From Candidatus Bathyarchaeota archaeon (GTDB taxonomy: Archaea > Thermoproteota > Bathyarchaeia > TCS64 > B23): a stretch of DNA of 41,869 nucleotides. Position numbers and translations under genes: made by a program. Positions within the stretch are counted from its first letter, which is position 1. Each line of letters opens with the position of its first letter. The DNA lies in contig CALEIY010000138.1 in the NCBI GenBank assembly GCA_937898665.1, forward strand, positions 1 through 41,869, given 5' to 3'. Positions 1-8,587 of this stretch are shown here, in pieces. A model generated the notes under the pieces. That model was not told the DNA's origin and did no database searches. It saw nothing but the letters and a program-made list of their open reading frames with translations.

Positions 1-545
1 GCTGACCCAAGCTGCCTGAGATGTCTCGCTTTGGCTATGAGTCTCCTCAGCCTATTCATGGGGGCTGACTTGCTTATGTCTATGCTTAAGATGGCCTTCG
101 ATAGTGGTCTGGCCTTCCTCCTCAGCCTTATGGGTGTGTCATCCCTCCATGCTCCCAGGCCCTTTGCTGCCTTGTACGCTACTCCTCTCGGTATGTCGAG
201 GACTATGGAGGCTATGGCCCCTGAGAGATATTCGGTCTCTGAGAGCATCAGCGAGACGGCTGAGAAGGGTATGCCCACAGCCATATTCGTCGTCCCATCG
301 AGGGGATCAGCGATCAGCAGGAGTTCTCCACTCCCTATGGTTGCCTCCCCCTCCTCGCTCTCCAATCTCACAGAGGCTCCGGATCGACGTAGATAGGTCT
401 CTAAGGCCTCCTCTGCGGCCTCATCGAGGATCCTTTTACGTCGCTCTAGACTTAGGCCTCTACTCTCCCTCTCAGCTCTCAATAGGGCCTCTCGCACCCT
501 CCAGGCAGCCTCGACGAGGATTTCTAGATGCCTAGATGAATCCAT
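1..545 (-). CDS. IMPase/FBPase-superfamily phosphatase, truncated by the window edge
   Basis: The reading frame is open on the minus strand from an ATG at 545 to the window edge, giving about 181 residues without a stop. It shows the metal-binding signature of the inositol monophosphatase superfamily: a Glu-Glu pair at residues 64-65, then DPLDGTKN at 80-87 followed by a VGIPFSAVS stretch. Family members hydrolyse inositol phosphates, fructose-1,6-bisphosphate or 3'-phosphoadenosine-5'-phosphate (PAP). The ATG overlaps the end of the upstream kinase gene by 14 bp, so the two are probably co-transcribed. Because the neighbour resembles APS kinase, a CysQ-like PAP phosphatase role is possible, but the C-terminal substrate-binding half is outside the window and the substrate cannot be decided. 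Plus-strand ORFs over this region are antisense shadows. Confidence 0.85.
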   Translation of the reverse strand, partial: MDSSRHLEILVEAAWRVREALLRAERESRGLSLERRKRILDEAAEEALETYLRRSGASVRLESEEGEATIGSGELLLIADPLDGTTNMAVGIPFSAVSLMLSETEYLSGAIASIVLDIPRGVAYKAAKGLGAWRDDTPIRLRRKARPLSKAILSIDISKSAPMNRLRRLIAKARHLRQLGS

Positions 546-1062
546 TCTCCCTCATCGCCTCTATAATCTTATCGACAGCCTCCTCCGGTGAGTCTCTCAC
601 ACAGTCTATCTCGACGTCGATCTGCCATGGCTCTTCATACTCCACCTGCGCCCCTGGGACGAACTGTGCCTCACCTGTCTCAGCCATCCTGTAGATGCCC
701 TTAGGGTCTCTCTCCCTGCAGACCTCGAAGGGGCATCGAATATAGACTTGGAGGAACTTATCTATCAATCCCCTGGCGGCTCGTCTCCAACGTCGCTTAT
801 GGGCTGTCGCATCGAAGATGACGTTTACGCCGTTCTCAACCAATAGGACGCCGATGTAGACGAAGGCGTTGTAGAAGAATTCACGCTCCTCCAGGGTGTA
901 GGTCGGCTTGGGTGTTAGAACCCTCCTCACGACATCGGATTCGAGTATATAGGCGTCGACGCCCATCTCCTCAAGCCTACTTTTCAAAGCCCTCGCTATG
1001 GTTGACTTACCAGATGCCGGAAGACCCGTGATCCAAACAGCCCATCCAGGCTCCCCAGCCAA
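532..1062 (-). CDS. APS-kinase-like P-loop kinase
   Basis: The 176-residue product matches the length of the adenylylsulfate kinase (CysC) family. The P-loop GLPASGKST lies at residues 13-21, followed by an ESDVVRR segment at the place of the LDGD-N-R substrate motif, an NGVNVIFDATA core strand, and CPFEVCRERDPKGIYR, typical of CysC-like enzymes. CysC phosphorylates adenylyl sulfate to PAPS in the cytoplasm. The gene abuts the upstream APH-like gene with no spacer and overlaps the downstream IMPase-like gene, so the three form one transcription unit. No ATP sulfurylase is visible nearby. Related P-loop kinases are known next to or fused with APH-type kinases and may act on other small molecules, so the exact substrate is uncertain. 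Confidence 0.8.
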   Translation of the reverse strand: MAGEPGWAVWITGLPASGKSTIARALKSRLEEMGVDAYILESDVVRRVLTPKPTYTLEEREFFYNAFVYIGVLLVENGVNVIFDATAHKRRWRRAARGLIDKFLQVYIRCPFEVCRERDPKGIYRMAETGEAQFVPGAQVEYEEPWQIDVEIDCVRDSPEEAVDKIIEAMRENGFI

Positions 1063-2154
1063 TTAGGTTTCCTCCAATAGCGGGTTTATCTCCCAGGGAT
1101 TTAAGACCTCAACCTCCAGAATGTTCCTGGCGAAGTTCAGTAGGCCTCTTCGAACCTTTAGGCTGAGGGTTGGATACCAGACCGGTGAGGCTATGACGAG
1201 CGCCCTCCAGCAGTAGAAGGGCTGGACAACCTCCAAAAGCTCCTCATCCCCAGTCTCATCGAGGTAAACCTTATAGAAGGTCTCCCAAAGCTCCCTGAAG
1301 GGGCCGCTTAGGTCGCCGTTCCGCTGTAGGGAGTAGAAGAGGTAGTTTATTGTCATCGCCGATACGTCGTCAGCCGGCTCACCCCACTCGCCTCTGCTGC
1401 GGTCTAGCAGCGTGAAGTCGACTCCCTCCCTGAAGATGATGTTCCAGGGGTGGAAGTCTCCGTGAACCTGGCTCAGCCTATGCGCCTTACGCTTCAGCCT
1501 CCACCTCCAATCGATGCAGCGTTTCTCGATGTTGATGAGCTCCTCAGCCCTGATGTATTCAGCCTCCTCTGGATAGCTGTCCGTCAATCCGAAGATGCAT
1601 TCGCTATGGCCGACGAGCTCCCTAATCCGTCTTCTATACATCTCTGGGTCATCCCTCTTAACGGAGTGTATCTCGGCTAGATACCTGGCCAGCGCCCTGC
1701 ATCGCTCCAGGTCTAGGTCTGTGAGCCTCCCGCTGTCCCTTATGCGGTCGAGGTCATGGAAGTATTCTCTGCCTTCAACGAGATCGGTGAGGAGGAAGAA
1801 CTCCTCGCATCCGCTTAGGCTGAGGGCTGCGCCATCCCTGGTGAAGGCTCCGATGTCCAGAGCCCTTACATGCCTTGGGAGTTTGTTGAAGGCCTCGGCC
1901 TGCCATAGAAGTATGGCAGCCCTATCAGCCCTGCGTTCATGGCCGAAGCCTCCAGGCTTTATGGTGTTTATCACGACGCTCCTAGCCTCGCCGTTTAGCT
2001 CGAAGTCTATGCGCAGTGGGATTCCATATCCATAGGCCTTTAGGGCGTCCTCCTCCCTCACCGAGACGCCGAGGGGTTGTAGACGCTTTATGGAGACCCC
2101 CTTGCCGAAGACTTGGGAGAGGTAGCGTTCGAGGGCCTCCTGCTTGAGCCTCAT
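1063..2154 (-). CDS. Aminoglycoside-phosphotransferase (APH)-family kinase
   Basis: This 363-residue protein has the APH/choline-kinase catalytic loop VHGDFHPWNII around residues 229-240, with catalytic Asp and Asn, followed by LLDRSRGEWGEPADD in the place of the metal-binding aspartate motif. The N-terminal half has the beta-rich lobe expected of these kinase-like folds. It starts the three-gene minus operon with the APS-kinase-like and IMPase-like genes, immediately adjacent to the kinase (1 bp step). A TATA-like element, read ctttaat on the minus strand and centred near 2180, lies about 26 bp before the ATG, suggesting a leaderless transcript. Family members phosphorylate small hydroxyl compounds (sugars, choline, homoserine, antibiotics). 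The substrate is unknown, and antibiotic resistance should not be assumed. Confidence 0.75.
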   Translation of the reverse strand: MRLKQEALERYLSQVFGKGVSIKRLQPLGVSVREEDALKAYGYGIPLRIDFELNGEARSVVINTIKPGGFGHERRADRAAILLWQAEAFNKLPRHVRALDIGAFTRDGAALSLSGCEEFFLLTDLVEGREYFHDLDRIRDSGRLTDLDLERCRALARYLAEIHSVKRDDPEMYRRRIRELVGHSECIFGLTDSYPEEAEYIRAEELINIEKRCIDWRWRLKRKAHRLSQVHGDFHPWNIIFREGVDFTLLDRSRGEWGEPADDVSAMTINYLFYSLQRNGDLSGPFRELWETFYKVYLDETGDEELLEVVQPFYCWRALVIASPVWYPTLSLKVRRGLLNFARNILEVEVLNPWEINPLLEET

Positions 2155-2203
2155 CTCCTTATCGTCGTCGACGATGATTAAAGGGCTTCCCCTCTCGATG
2201 GGG

Positions 2204-2218
2204 AGACTTTAAAAGTCT
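2204..2218 (+). promoter_or_regulatory. Palindromic TATA element of the four-cysteine protein gene
   Basis: AGACTTT-A-AAAGTCT is a perfect inverted repeat with 7-bp arms around one base, and its centre reads as an archaeal TATA box (TTTAAAA). It lies 29 bp before the ATG at 2240, right for a leaderless start. A separate TATA-like attaaag at 2177-2183 faces the divergent APH-like gene. Confidence 0.5.
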
Positions 2219-2239
2219 GTCTTCCCAGCCTCCTTAGAC

Positions 2240-2440
2240 ATGGCTGAGAGGAGGAGGGGTAGGCGCCCAGAGTGCTATGGGATGTATGGCCTCGGAGAGG
2301 AATGTCAGAGCTGCCCCTGGAGGCGTGAATGTATGGAGGCGACGGAGAGGATCATCGCCGCGGCCACGAGGAAGGGAACCCACGTCAGGGTTGTGAGCAA
2401 GTATAAGGAGAGAAAGTTCAAGCCTAGGCGTATACCCTAA
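2240..2440 (+). CDS. Small basic four-cysteine protein
   Basis: The 66-residue protein contains a compact C-x8-C-x2-C-x5-C cluster at residues 12-31, ending in CPWRREC, flanked by strongly basic ends (an arginine-rich start and a KERKFKPRRIP tail). The cysteines could bind zinc or an Fe-S cluster; the sequence does not tell which. The basic tails suggest nucleic acid or ribosome contact. I do not recognise the family. The ATG is supported by the TATA element 29 bp upstream. The 3' end overlaps the 3' end of rad50 on the other strand by 4 bp. The high proportion of charged residues and the good promoter argue for a real gene despite its size. Confidence 0.6.
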   Translation: MAERRRGRRPECYGMYGLGEECQSCPWRRECMEATERIIAAATRKGTHVRVVSKYKERKFKPRRIP

Positions 2441-4497
2441 TCCTCCTGGTAGATCCTCGACTCGCCTTGGACTCTCTTCACCCTTATGATGTTGACGCCC
2501 TCCTCCTCGCCGTAGCCGTGATGTGTCACCAGGAGTATCTGCCCTATCTCCCTGCTGCTCCTGGCGATGTATTCCAGCAGCTGTGGAATGTTCTCGGAGT
2601 CCACCGCATCTGTCGGCTCGTCGAGGATGAGGAGGTGGGTGAAGCCCATAACCCTCAGCAGTGCGAGGCGCTCTGAGAGGGCGAAGAGGCTTTCATGGCC
2701 TCCACCCGCTCTCCAGGCCGGTATCATGCGCTCGGCCCCTATGGGTCTGACCTCCAATATGTAGGTTTCACGGTCTATATGGCAGCCTGAGTAGACCTGC
2801 TGGTCGGTCAGCCTCTCGAAGTATTTATAGGTCAGCCACTCCAATCTGCGTAGAACTCTATCTCGGAGCTCCTTCTCATATTCGCCGTAGCGCTCTACGA
2901 TACGCTCCAGCACCGATATCTTTGCCTCATACTCCCTAACCCTTTCGAGTTGAGATCTCGCCTCCTCCAGCGTCCTCCTCGCCTCCTCCCGTCGACGCTC
3001 CACCTCCCCCCGCCTCCGCTCCGTCTCCCCTATGAGGGCCTCCAGCGATCTAACCTCCCCCTCAGCCTTTGAGGCCTCCTCCCTCAGCGTCTTGAGATGC
3101 TCCTCTACGCCGGCTCTCGCCTCCTCAAGGGTTTTGAAGGCTCGGTTTAGGGTTTCCTCCGCCCTCATCTTGACGGCCTCCCCCATCTCCTCCAGCTCCG
3201 CCTCCAGGGTCTTACCCCTCTCGAAGAGTTCTCGGATGGTTTTCCTCAGCTCCTCTATACGTCGGAGCTGCTCCACGAATCTCGACAGCGTCCTCTCCAC
3301 CTCCAGTCTTCGCTCCCTCGCCGATTTCAATTGGCTCTGGGTCGCCCTGATCTCGGCTTCCAGGTCTCCGAGGCGGAGCTGTTTTGCCTCAAGCTCCTCC
3401 CTCCACTTCGCTATATCCTCCTCCAGGAGTTGATAGTCGATGACCTGTCCACACTTCGGGCATCGGGTTAATCCGCTTTTCTTCAGCTCTAGGTGTTCCT
3501 CGATCTGATGCTTCAGCGTGGCGATCTCTCCGTCGAGGCGCCTCCGCTCAGCCATCAGCTCCTCCTCAAGGGTTCTCTGAAGCCTATCCTCCAGCTCAGT
3601 CATCTCCCTACGACGCTGCTGGAGCTCCGCCAACCGCTTCTCAGGCTGCTCCCCAATCTCCCTGTAGAGGCCTACCAGCTCCTGCTCCCTGTCTCTTCGA
3701 CGCCCCTTTAAGACTTGGAGCTCCGTCTCCGCCTCCCTCAACTTGTCGAACTCGGCCTCTAAGGCCTCAATCCTCCTCAGCCTCTCCATTATGGCTGTCA
3801 ATCTCCCCTTGGCCTCCGTCAGCTTCTCCTCCAGCTCCCTACGCCTCTCCGAGAGTTCTTGGAGCTCCCTTTCAGCCTCTTCGATGTCCCTCTCCGCCGC
3901 CCTCATCCTCTCCTCTATGGCTCCCCGCTCGGTGAGGCCTCCCCGCTCCTCGAGTTTACGCCTCACCTCCCTGAGCTGCTCCCTGATCTCAGCCGGCGTC
4001 GTCAGCCCCAGGATGGCGTCCATCCTAACCCTCCTTGGATTGAGGATCTCTACGAACTCCTTCTGCCTGGCGTAGACGACGTTGAAGAAGGTGCGTTTCC
4101 CTATGCCCAGCAGCTCCCTTATGCGCCTTTGAACCTCCCTCTCCTTCGTGTAGGGCCTCTCCTCGCCTTCTATCTCCAGCTTCAGCAGGGTCGTCTGAAA
4201 CTCCTCTCCTCCCCTCCGGCTTGGAATCAGCATCCCCTCACGGGTGATCCTAACCCTCTGACCTGTTAGGGGGCTTCTAAACCTCAGTGAGACGTGGAGC
4301 TTGCCCCCCTTCAGCGGTATGAGGTCTCTCTTATTGACACCTGGAACCTCGCCGAAGAGGGCGAAGAGGATGGCCTCCAGTAGCGTCGTCTTCCCAGAGG
4401 CGTTTCGACCTGAGATCTTGTTGACTCCAGGCTTGAATCTAACCGTCTGCCTCGAACCATAGCATTTGAAGTTCTCGAGGGTTAGCTCCTCGATCAG
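2437..4497 (-). CDS. rad50: Rad50 ATPase with apparent CTG start
   Basis: The frame extends well upstream of its first ATG (4233): the in-frame sequence from 4497 reads LIEELTLENFKCYGS, then the Walker A GRNASGKTT near residues 31-39, which Rad50 requires. No ATG, GTG or TTG lies between the upstream stop and Walker A. A CTG at 4497-4495 sits where the initiator Met is expected and overlaps the mre11 stop as CTGA. The product is about 686 residues, shorter than the usual 850-900, with long heptad-rich coiled coils, a CPKC zinc hook near residues 345-348, Walker B LLILDEPT and a TH pair in the H-loop. The ABC signature is unusual (AGGGHESLFALS instead of LSGGE). Rad50 partners with Mre11 in DNA end processing. 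This is the last gene of the nurA-herA-mre11-rad50 operon. Confidence 0.93.
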   Translation of the reverse strand: MIEELTLENFKCYGSRQTVRFKPGVNKISGRNASGKTTLLEAILFALFGEVPGVNKRDLIPLKGGKLHVSLRFRSPLTGQRVRITREGMLIPSRRGGEEFQTTLLKLEIEGEERPYTKEREVQRRIRELLGIGKRTFFNVVYARQKEFVEILNPRRVRMDAILGLTTPAEIREQLREVRRKLEERGGLTERGAIEERMRAAERDIEEAERELQELSERRRELEEKLTEAKGRLTAIMERLRRIEALEAEFDKLREAETELQVLKGRRRDREQELVGLYREIGEQPEKRLAELQQRRREMTELEDRLQRTLEEELMAERRRLDGEIATLKHQIEEHLELKKSGLTRCPKCGQVIDYQLLEEDIAKWREELEAKQLRLGDLEAEIRATQSQLKSARERRLEVERTLSRFVEQLRRIEELRKTIRELFERGKTLEAELEEMGEAVKMRAEETLNRAFKTLEEARAGVEEHLKTLREEASKAEGEVRSLEALIGETERRRGEVERRREEARRTLEEARSQLERVREYEAKISVLERIVERYGEYEKELRDRVLRRLEWLTYKYFERLTDQQVYSGCHIDRETYILEVRPIGAERMIPAWRAGGGHESLFALSERLALLRVMGFTHLLILDEPTDAVDSENIPQLLEYIARSSREIGQILLVTHHGYGEEEGVNIIRVKRVQGESRIYQED

Positions 4498-5747
4498 GGC
4501 TTTTCACCTCTGAAGCTGTGCTCCTCAAAGCGTCTCAGCCACTCCTCTATGAGGGGCCTCCTCTTACTAGGGGTCAGTAATCCGGTCTCGACGCTCGCCT
4601 CCTCCTCAAGGGTCTCCCGCACCCTCTCATGCATCTCGGCGATCTCCTCGGCGAAGGGGCCGAAGTCACTGAAGAACTCCTCGACGGCCACCTCCTCCCC
4701 GCCTGGTGGAGGCATGAAGGGGGGCATCTCCAGGCCCATGGTGTCGACGTCAACCCATAGGAGTAGAGGCTCCTCCTCCACAAGGCTTTCAACCCCCCTT
4801 AGGTCGATGTCGCTGGGCAAACCCTCCGAGAGGCCTCCCCTAACGGGAACCCTTAGATAGCCAGGCTTGTTGACCCTCCTCAACTCCTCTATGAAGCCCT
4901 TAACGGCCTCTAGGATCTGCTCCGCATACCAGCTTGGAGGCCTACGTCGATCCGAGGTGACGGGTATGCGTCTCATCACATGCATCGGCTCGATGGGTAT
5001 CCACTTGAAGTTAGGCCTCTCAGACTCCGCGTCCTCGACGATGTAAAATCCCTTATCGGGTTTCTCGCCGAAGTCGTACATCTCGAGGGAGCCTGGGGTT
5101 AGGAGCCATCCGCCGTTCGGCAGCGGCTTAGGCTTATGCCTCTCATGGTGGTGGCCTGCGAAGACGTAGCGGGGATCAACCTCAACCAATTCGTCGATGG
5201 TTAGCGCTGGGCTGTAGGGGGGTATATCCTGGTATCCCTGGATGAAGGTGTGGAGCATCAAGATTCGTAGATCCTCATCCTCAGCCTTCTCGAAGGCGGG
5301 TTTCACCAGCTTCTCATAGGCCTTCCCTATGTTCTCATAGTAGCCGAGGCCGACGACGTAGACCCTATCATCGCTGTAGACCATGTTTTCCTCATCGAAG
5401 ATGTGGAGATATTTGGCGAGGGGATGCCTGATATAGTCGAGGGTGTCCGACAGCGGCCTGCCGTCGTGGTTCCCCCTTATGATGAGTATCTTAGGTTCAT
5501 GGCCGTGCTGCTCCGTGATTCCCGTCGCCAATCGGTATAGCTCATCATGGACGAATTGGACGAGGCTTGGTCTGAGGGTTCGACGCTCGAAGAGGTCTCC
5601 ACAGATGAATATGTATTCGACGCCGGCATCTATGATGGCGTCCACAGCCTTCCTAAAGGCCTCGGTGAAGGCTCGGCGTCGATGCTCAGCGATGGCGAGG
5701 GGTATCGATCTCCCTATATGGGCGTCGGCCAATACTGCGAACTTCAT
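4494..5747 (-). CDS. mre11: Mre11 double-strand-break repair nuclease
   Basis: The 417-residue protein has all the calcineurin-like phosphodiesterase motifs of Mre11 in order: DAHIGRS at residues 8-14, GDLFERR, IRGNHDGRP, LMLHTFIQ and GHHHERH. These coordinate the two manganese ions of the 3'-5' exonuclease/endonuclease site. The C-terminal part (from about residue 260) is the capping region, ending in a charged tail likely to contact Rad50 coils. It lies 12 bp after herA, and its stop codon overlaps the proposed rad50 start. Mre11 with Rad50 processes DNA ends so that HerA-NurA can produce 3' overhangs for RadA, as established for thermophilic archaea. Confidence 0.95.
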   Translation of the reverse strand: MKFAVLADAHIGRSIPLAIAEHRRRAFTEAFRKAVDAIIDAGVEYIFICGDLFERRTLRPSLVQFVHDELYRLATGITEQHGHEPKILIIRGNHDGRPLSDTLDYIRHPLAKYLHIFDEENMVYSDDRVYVVGLGYYENIGKAYEKLVKPAFEKAEDEDLRILMLHTFIQGYQDIPPYSPALTIDELVEVDPRYVFAGHHHERHKPKPLPNGGWLLTPGSLEMYDFGEKPDKGFYIVEDAESERPNFKWIPIEPMHVMRRIPVTSDRRRPPSWYAEQILEAVKGFIEELRRVNKPGYLRVPVRGGLSEGLPSDIDLRGVESLVEEEPLLLWVDVDTMGLEMPPFMPPPGGEEVAVEEFFSDFGPFAEEIAEMHERVRETLEEEASVETGLLTPSKRRPLIEEWLRRFEEHSFRGEKP

Positions 5748-5759
5748 GATCCCCGCCCC

Positions 5760-7331
5760 CTAATATAGGGCCTCATCCTCTTCCCCCTCCGCCTCCCTCA
5801 GGGCCTCCTGGAGGAGGCCGTATACGTCTGGGGTTCGCCCTCCATGTCTTGTTTCGCGCTCCATCGTCTTAATCATCACGGGTATGGGGACGAAGGGGCC
5901 GACGAGGACTGCCTCCCCCTGCTCGAGGGCTGGGAGGTCTTCCAGTAGGTCTTCGGAGAAGGATTCGCTCGCCGCCTGTATTGTCCGCTGATCCTGTGGG
6001 TTTATGACCCTGAATATGGCGAGGTTTCCACAGTTGCTTAGGATGTCTGGGTCAAGTCTCCTGGGCCTTTGACTTATGACTGTTAGGAAGAGGCCGAACT
6101 TCGATCCCTCAGCCGCTATGCGGGCGATGATATCCCTGCTGAATCTCACACCCCTATCTGGGGGAGCTGCGAAGCGGTGTGCCTCCTCGATGAAGATGAA
6201 GAGGGGATGCCTCGCCCAGGGTTGGCGTCGATACTTGGCCTCGAAGACCCTGCGCAGTATGACGCCTACGAGGACATCCTGAACATAGTCCGGTAGGCCG
6301 CTGAGATAGATATCTGAGAGGTGTTGAGGCTTGAAGAAGGCCTTGACGTCGATGTCGCCGTAGGTGAATATGCCCTCCCGTTTAAGGTCTTCAAGCCTCT
6401 CGATGATGCCCTCTATACGCTCCTCCGCTGTCCCCCTCGCCCTCTCCATCTCACGCTCCAATCTATCTAGAATGTCGTCCAGCGTGTATTGGGGATTCTC
6501 ACCTCTCAGCTCCTCTAGTATTCTCCTCAGGAGGAATCTCTGTCGAGGCCCCTCTATACGGGTTAGGGCGCATAGCTCCCTGAAGCCTATGGAGGAGGCG
6601 CTGAGCCTCATGGGCTTCACATGGGGCGCCTCGAAGCGCTCAGCCGCCTCCGGTCTATAGACCGTGACCTTATCATGGAAGAATTCATGGAGCCTCCCAT
6701 CAGGCTTCAAGACCATCTCTGCATAGTCGCCGTGGACGTCTATCGCCAGTATGGAGGCGCCCCGTCTCAGGAGCTCCTCCATGATGCGCCCCGCGAAGTA
6801 GCTCTTCCCATATCGAGTCATCGCCAATATGGCCATATGCCTATGGAGCTCCCTCCCCGAGATGGGGACTATGATGTTCTCCCTATGCAGTAGATGTCCA
6901 ACCCTCAGCGGTATCTCCCCCTCTGGGATGTTGAAGAACTCTCTGAGCAGCTCGTCTGAGGCTCTGTAGACGGGTGTCCCAGGCATCGGTGGGGATCTGG
7001 GTCTGCGTATCTCTCTCCGCCCCTCGGCGTCGTGGATGTAGCCCAGAACCTTCGCCGTGGCGTATATCTGCAATAGATCCGGCGTGATGCCTAGCTCTCG
7101 TTGTTTATAGGCTGCTCCAGGGGTTGTTCTCCTATCGTAGAAGGGGTGGCTGGAGATTAGGCGCTTCACCTGCCCCAGCACCCTCACCCTACGTCGGGAG
7201 CCGTCTGGAAGCTGCTCCTCCACCTCCAGCTCCACATATTCATAGTTCACAGGCCTGTAATCTGGGTCTGAGATGTTGAAGTCGAAGTGCGTCGGGTCTG
7301 CCTGGCCGATGACGTAGCCATACTCCCTCAA
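5760..7331 (-). CDS. herA: HerA hexameric DNA translocase (canonical copy)
   Basis: The 523-residue protein carries an N-terminal HAS-barrel region (about residues 1-150) and a FtsK/HerA RecA-like ATPase core. Walker A reads LAMTRYGKSYFAG near residues 167-178; the first glycine of the usual GxxxxGK is an alanine here. Walker B is FIFIEEAHRF near 375. A SQRPRRLDPDIL segment and the NPQDQRTIQ region match the sensor/arginine-finger part of HerA. The protein drives DNA into NurA during end resection. It overlaps nurA by 4 bp (ATGA) and precedes mre11 by 12 bp, the standard archaeal arrangement. Confidence 0.95.
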   Translation of the reverse strand: MREYGYVIGQADPTHFDFNISDPDYRPVNYEYVELEVEEQLPDGSRRRVRVLGQVKRLISSHPFYDRRTTPGAAYKQRELGITPDLLQIYATAKVLGYIHDAEGRREIRRPRSPPMPGTPVYRASDELLREFFNIPEGEIPLRVGHLLHRENIIVPISGRELHRHMAILAMTRYGKSYFAGRIMEELLRRGASILAIDVHGDYAEMVLKPDGRLHEFFHDKVTVYRPEAAERFEAPHVKPMRLSASSIGFRELCALTRIEGPRQRFLLRRILEELRGENPQYTLDDILDRLEREMERARGTAEERIEGIIERLEDLKREGIFTYGDIDVKAFFKPQHLSDIYLSGLPDYVQDVLVGVILRRVFEAKYRRQPWARHPLFIFIEEAHRFAAPPDRGVRFSRDIIARIAAEGSKFGLFLTVISQRPRRLDPDILSNCGNLAIFRVINPQDQRTIQAASESFSEDLLEDLPALEQGEAVLVGPFVPIPVMIKTMERETRHGGRTPDVYGLLQEALREAEGEEDEALY

Positions 7332-8563
7332 AGCCTCAGCACCCTCCTCCGGCTTATGAGATTTAGACCAGCCTCCTCCAAACGCTTGACTATGAGGGGT
7401 TCATAACGGGATTCGTAGAGGCCCCTATCAAACCTGGCGATCAGATCAGCCTGGTAGAGGGGTATATTATACTCAACCTCATTACAGAACCAGTAGGCCA
7501 ACCGGTCTAGGAGTCCCTCCAGCTCGATGAGGGAATGCTCATCCCCCATGAATCTGTCGATTTCATAGCTTCCCCAAGGCTCGTAGTAGCCGATGAGGGT
7601 TGATAGGAAGTCGACTCGGAGGGGTCTGGACTCCGGCTGGGGTCTGAAGACGATGGAGGCCACGCCAGGCTGTGAGAGGATGCCTCTCATGGCCTCCTCT
7701 ATTCCCTTAGCCGTCTCCCCCTCAGCCTCCCAGGGTATCTGCGGCGTCCTCCACTGCTGGGGTGGGGCGAGGAGCAGCGGGGTTGTGTAGCCCTCCCCGG
7801 TGGTCGACTCCCTAACCAGGGCGGTGTCGCAGAGGAGGTTTCCAGCGAGGTCTCCCCCCTCGGCTCTAAGCCTTCTGAATAGTTGTTGAAGCCTCTGAGG
7901 TGTTGCCGCCTCCAACTCTCTTAGTAGGTCTCTGAGGCCGCGGGCCTCCGCGATCTCCCTCAATAGGGCGATGTGGAGGTTGAGGGCGGTCGAGTCCTTA
8001 GCTATCGCCGTGAGGGGGAAACCCGTCTTAGCTGATAGGGAGTGGAGTGAGGCTATGGCATTCAGAAGCTCAGCTATCAGATCTGGATGGTGTAGATACT
8101 CGCTTGGCCGCCTTGGTATCCCCATCGGCCTCAGGGATCCATCCATCAATAGTAGGGGTTTATCCCCCATCTCTAGAACCCTGCTGGCGGCCTCATAGGC
8201 TGCGGAGTACTCGGCGATCATCCTGACATATCTGGTTATGGCCTCCCTCTCAGCCTCATCGTAGGCCTCGCCTATGTAGAGCTTCACCCGTTTAACGATG
8301 CTGCTCTCCCCTCCGCTGTAGATGAGGGCGCAGGCTCTACCCACGGCTGTGAAGCCTCCATAGGCGAAGGTGGAGGATTGAACCCCGCCGTCGACGGCTA
8401 TGACGACGCCGTCCCCCCTCCTCGGCTTGGGCATATAGCTCCGCCAACGCCTCCGCAGCATCCTGACGACGGCTGGCAGAGGCTTCGCCTCTCCCCTCCT
8501 CTTCAATCCCTCGACAGCCCTCTCAAGCTCCTCGTAGAACTCCTCGAAGAAGAGGTCGACCAT
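7328..8563 (-). CDS. nurA: NurA 5'-3' nuclease (canonical copy)
   Basis: NurA-domain nuclease of about 411 residues. The active-site motif IAVDGGVQSS and a second acidic motif LLLMDGSL fall at about residues 58 and 141 of this start; both are hallmarks of the RNase-H-like NurA fold. I chose the ATG at 8563; a TTG at 8572 in frame would add three residues. Only about 26 nt separate the ATG from the closing stem of the SRP RNA gene upstream. That spacer is GC-rich with no TATA box, so the operon may be transcribed from the SRP RNA promoter or from one inside that gene. The 4-bp overlap with herA indicates translational coupling of the two subunits of the resection complex. Confidence 0.93.
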   Translation of the reverse strand: MVDLFFEEFYEELERAVEGLKRRGEAKPLPAVVRMLRRRWRSYMPKPRRGDGVVIAVDGGVQSSTFAYGGFTAVGRACALIYSGGESSIVKRVKLYIGEAYDEAEREAITRYVRMIAEYSAAYEAASRVLEMGDKPLLLMDGSLRPMGIPRRPSEYLHHPDLIAELLNAIASLHSLSAKTGFPLTAIAKDSTALNLHIALLREIAEARGLRDLLRELEAATPQRLQQLFRRLRAEGGDLAGNLLCDTALVRESTTGEGYTTPLLLAPPQQWRTPQIPWEAEGETAKGIEEAMRGILSQPGVASIVFRPQPESRPLRVDFLSTLIGYYEPWGSYEIDRFMGDEHSLIELEGLLDRLAYWFCNEVEYNIPLYQADLIARFDRGLYESRYEPLIVKRLEEAGLNLISRRRVLRL

Positions 8564-8587
8564 CCTCGACAAGGCGTCTCAACCCCG

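Noticed and set aside
31-535. Two overlapping plus-strand ORFs of 121 and 143 aa
   Set aside because: The minus strand here encodes a recognisable IMPase-family protein with DPLDGT; the plus ORFs are antisense shadows with low-complexity composition.
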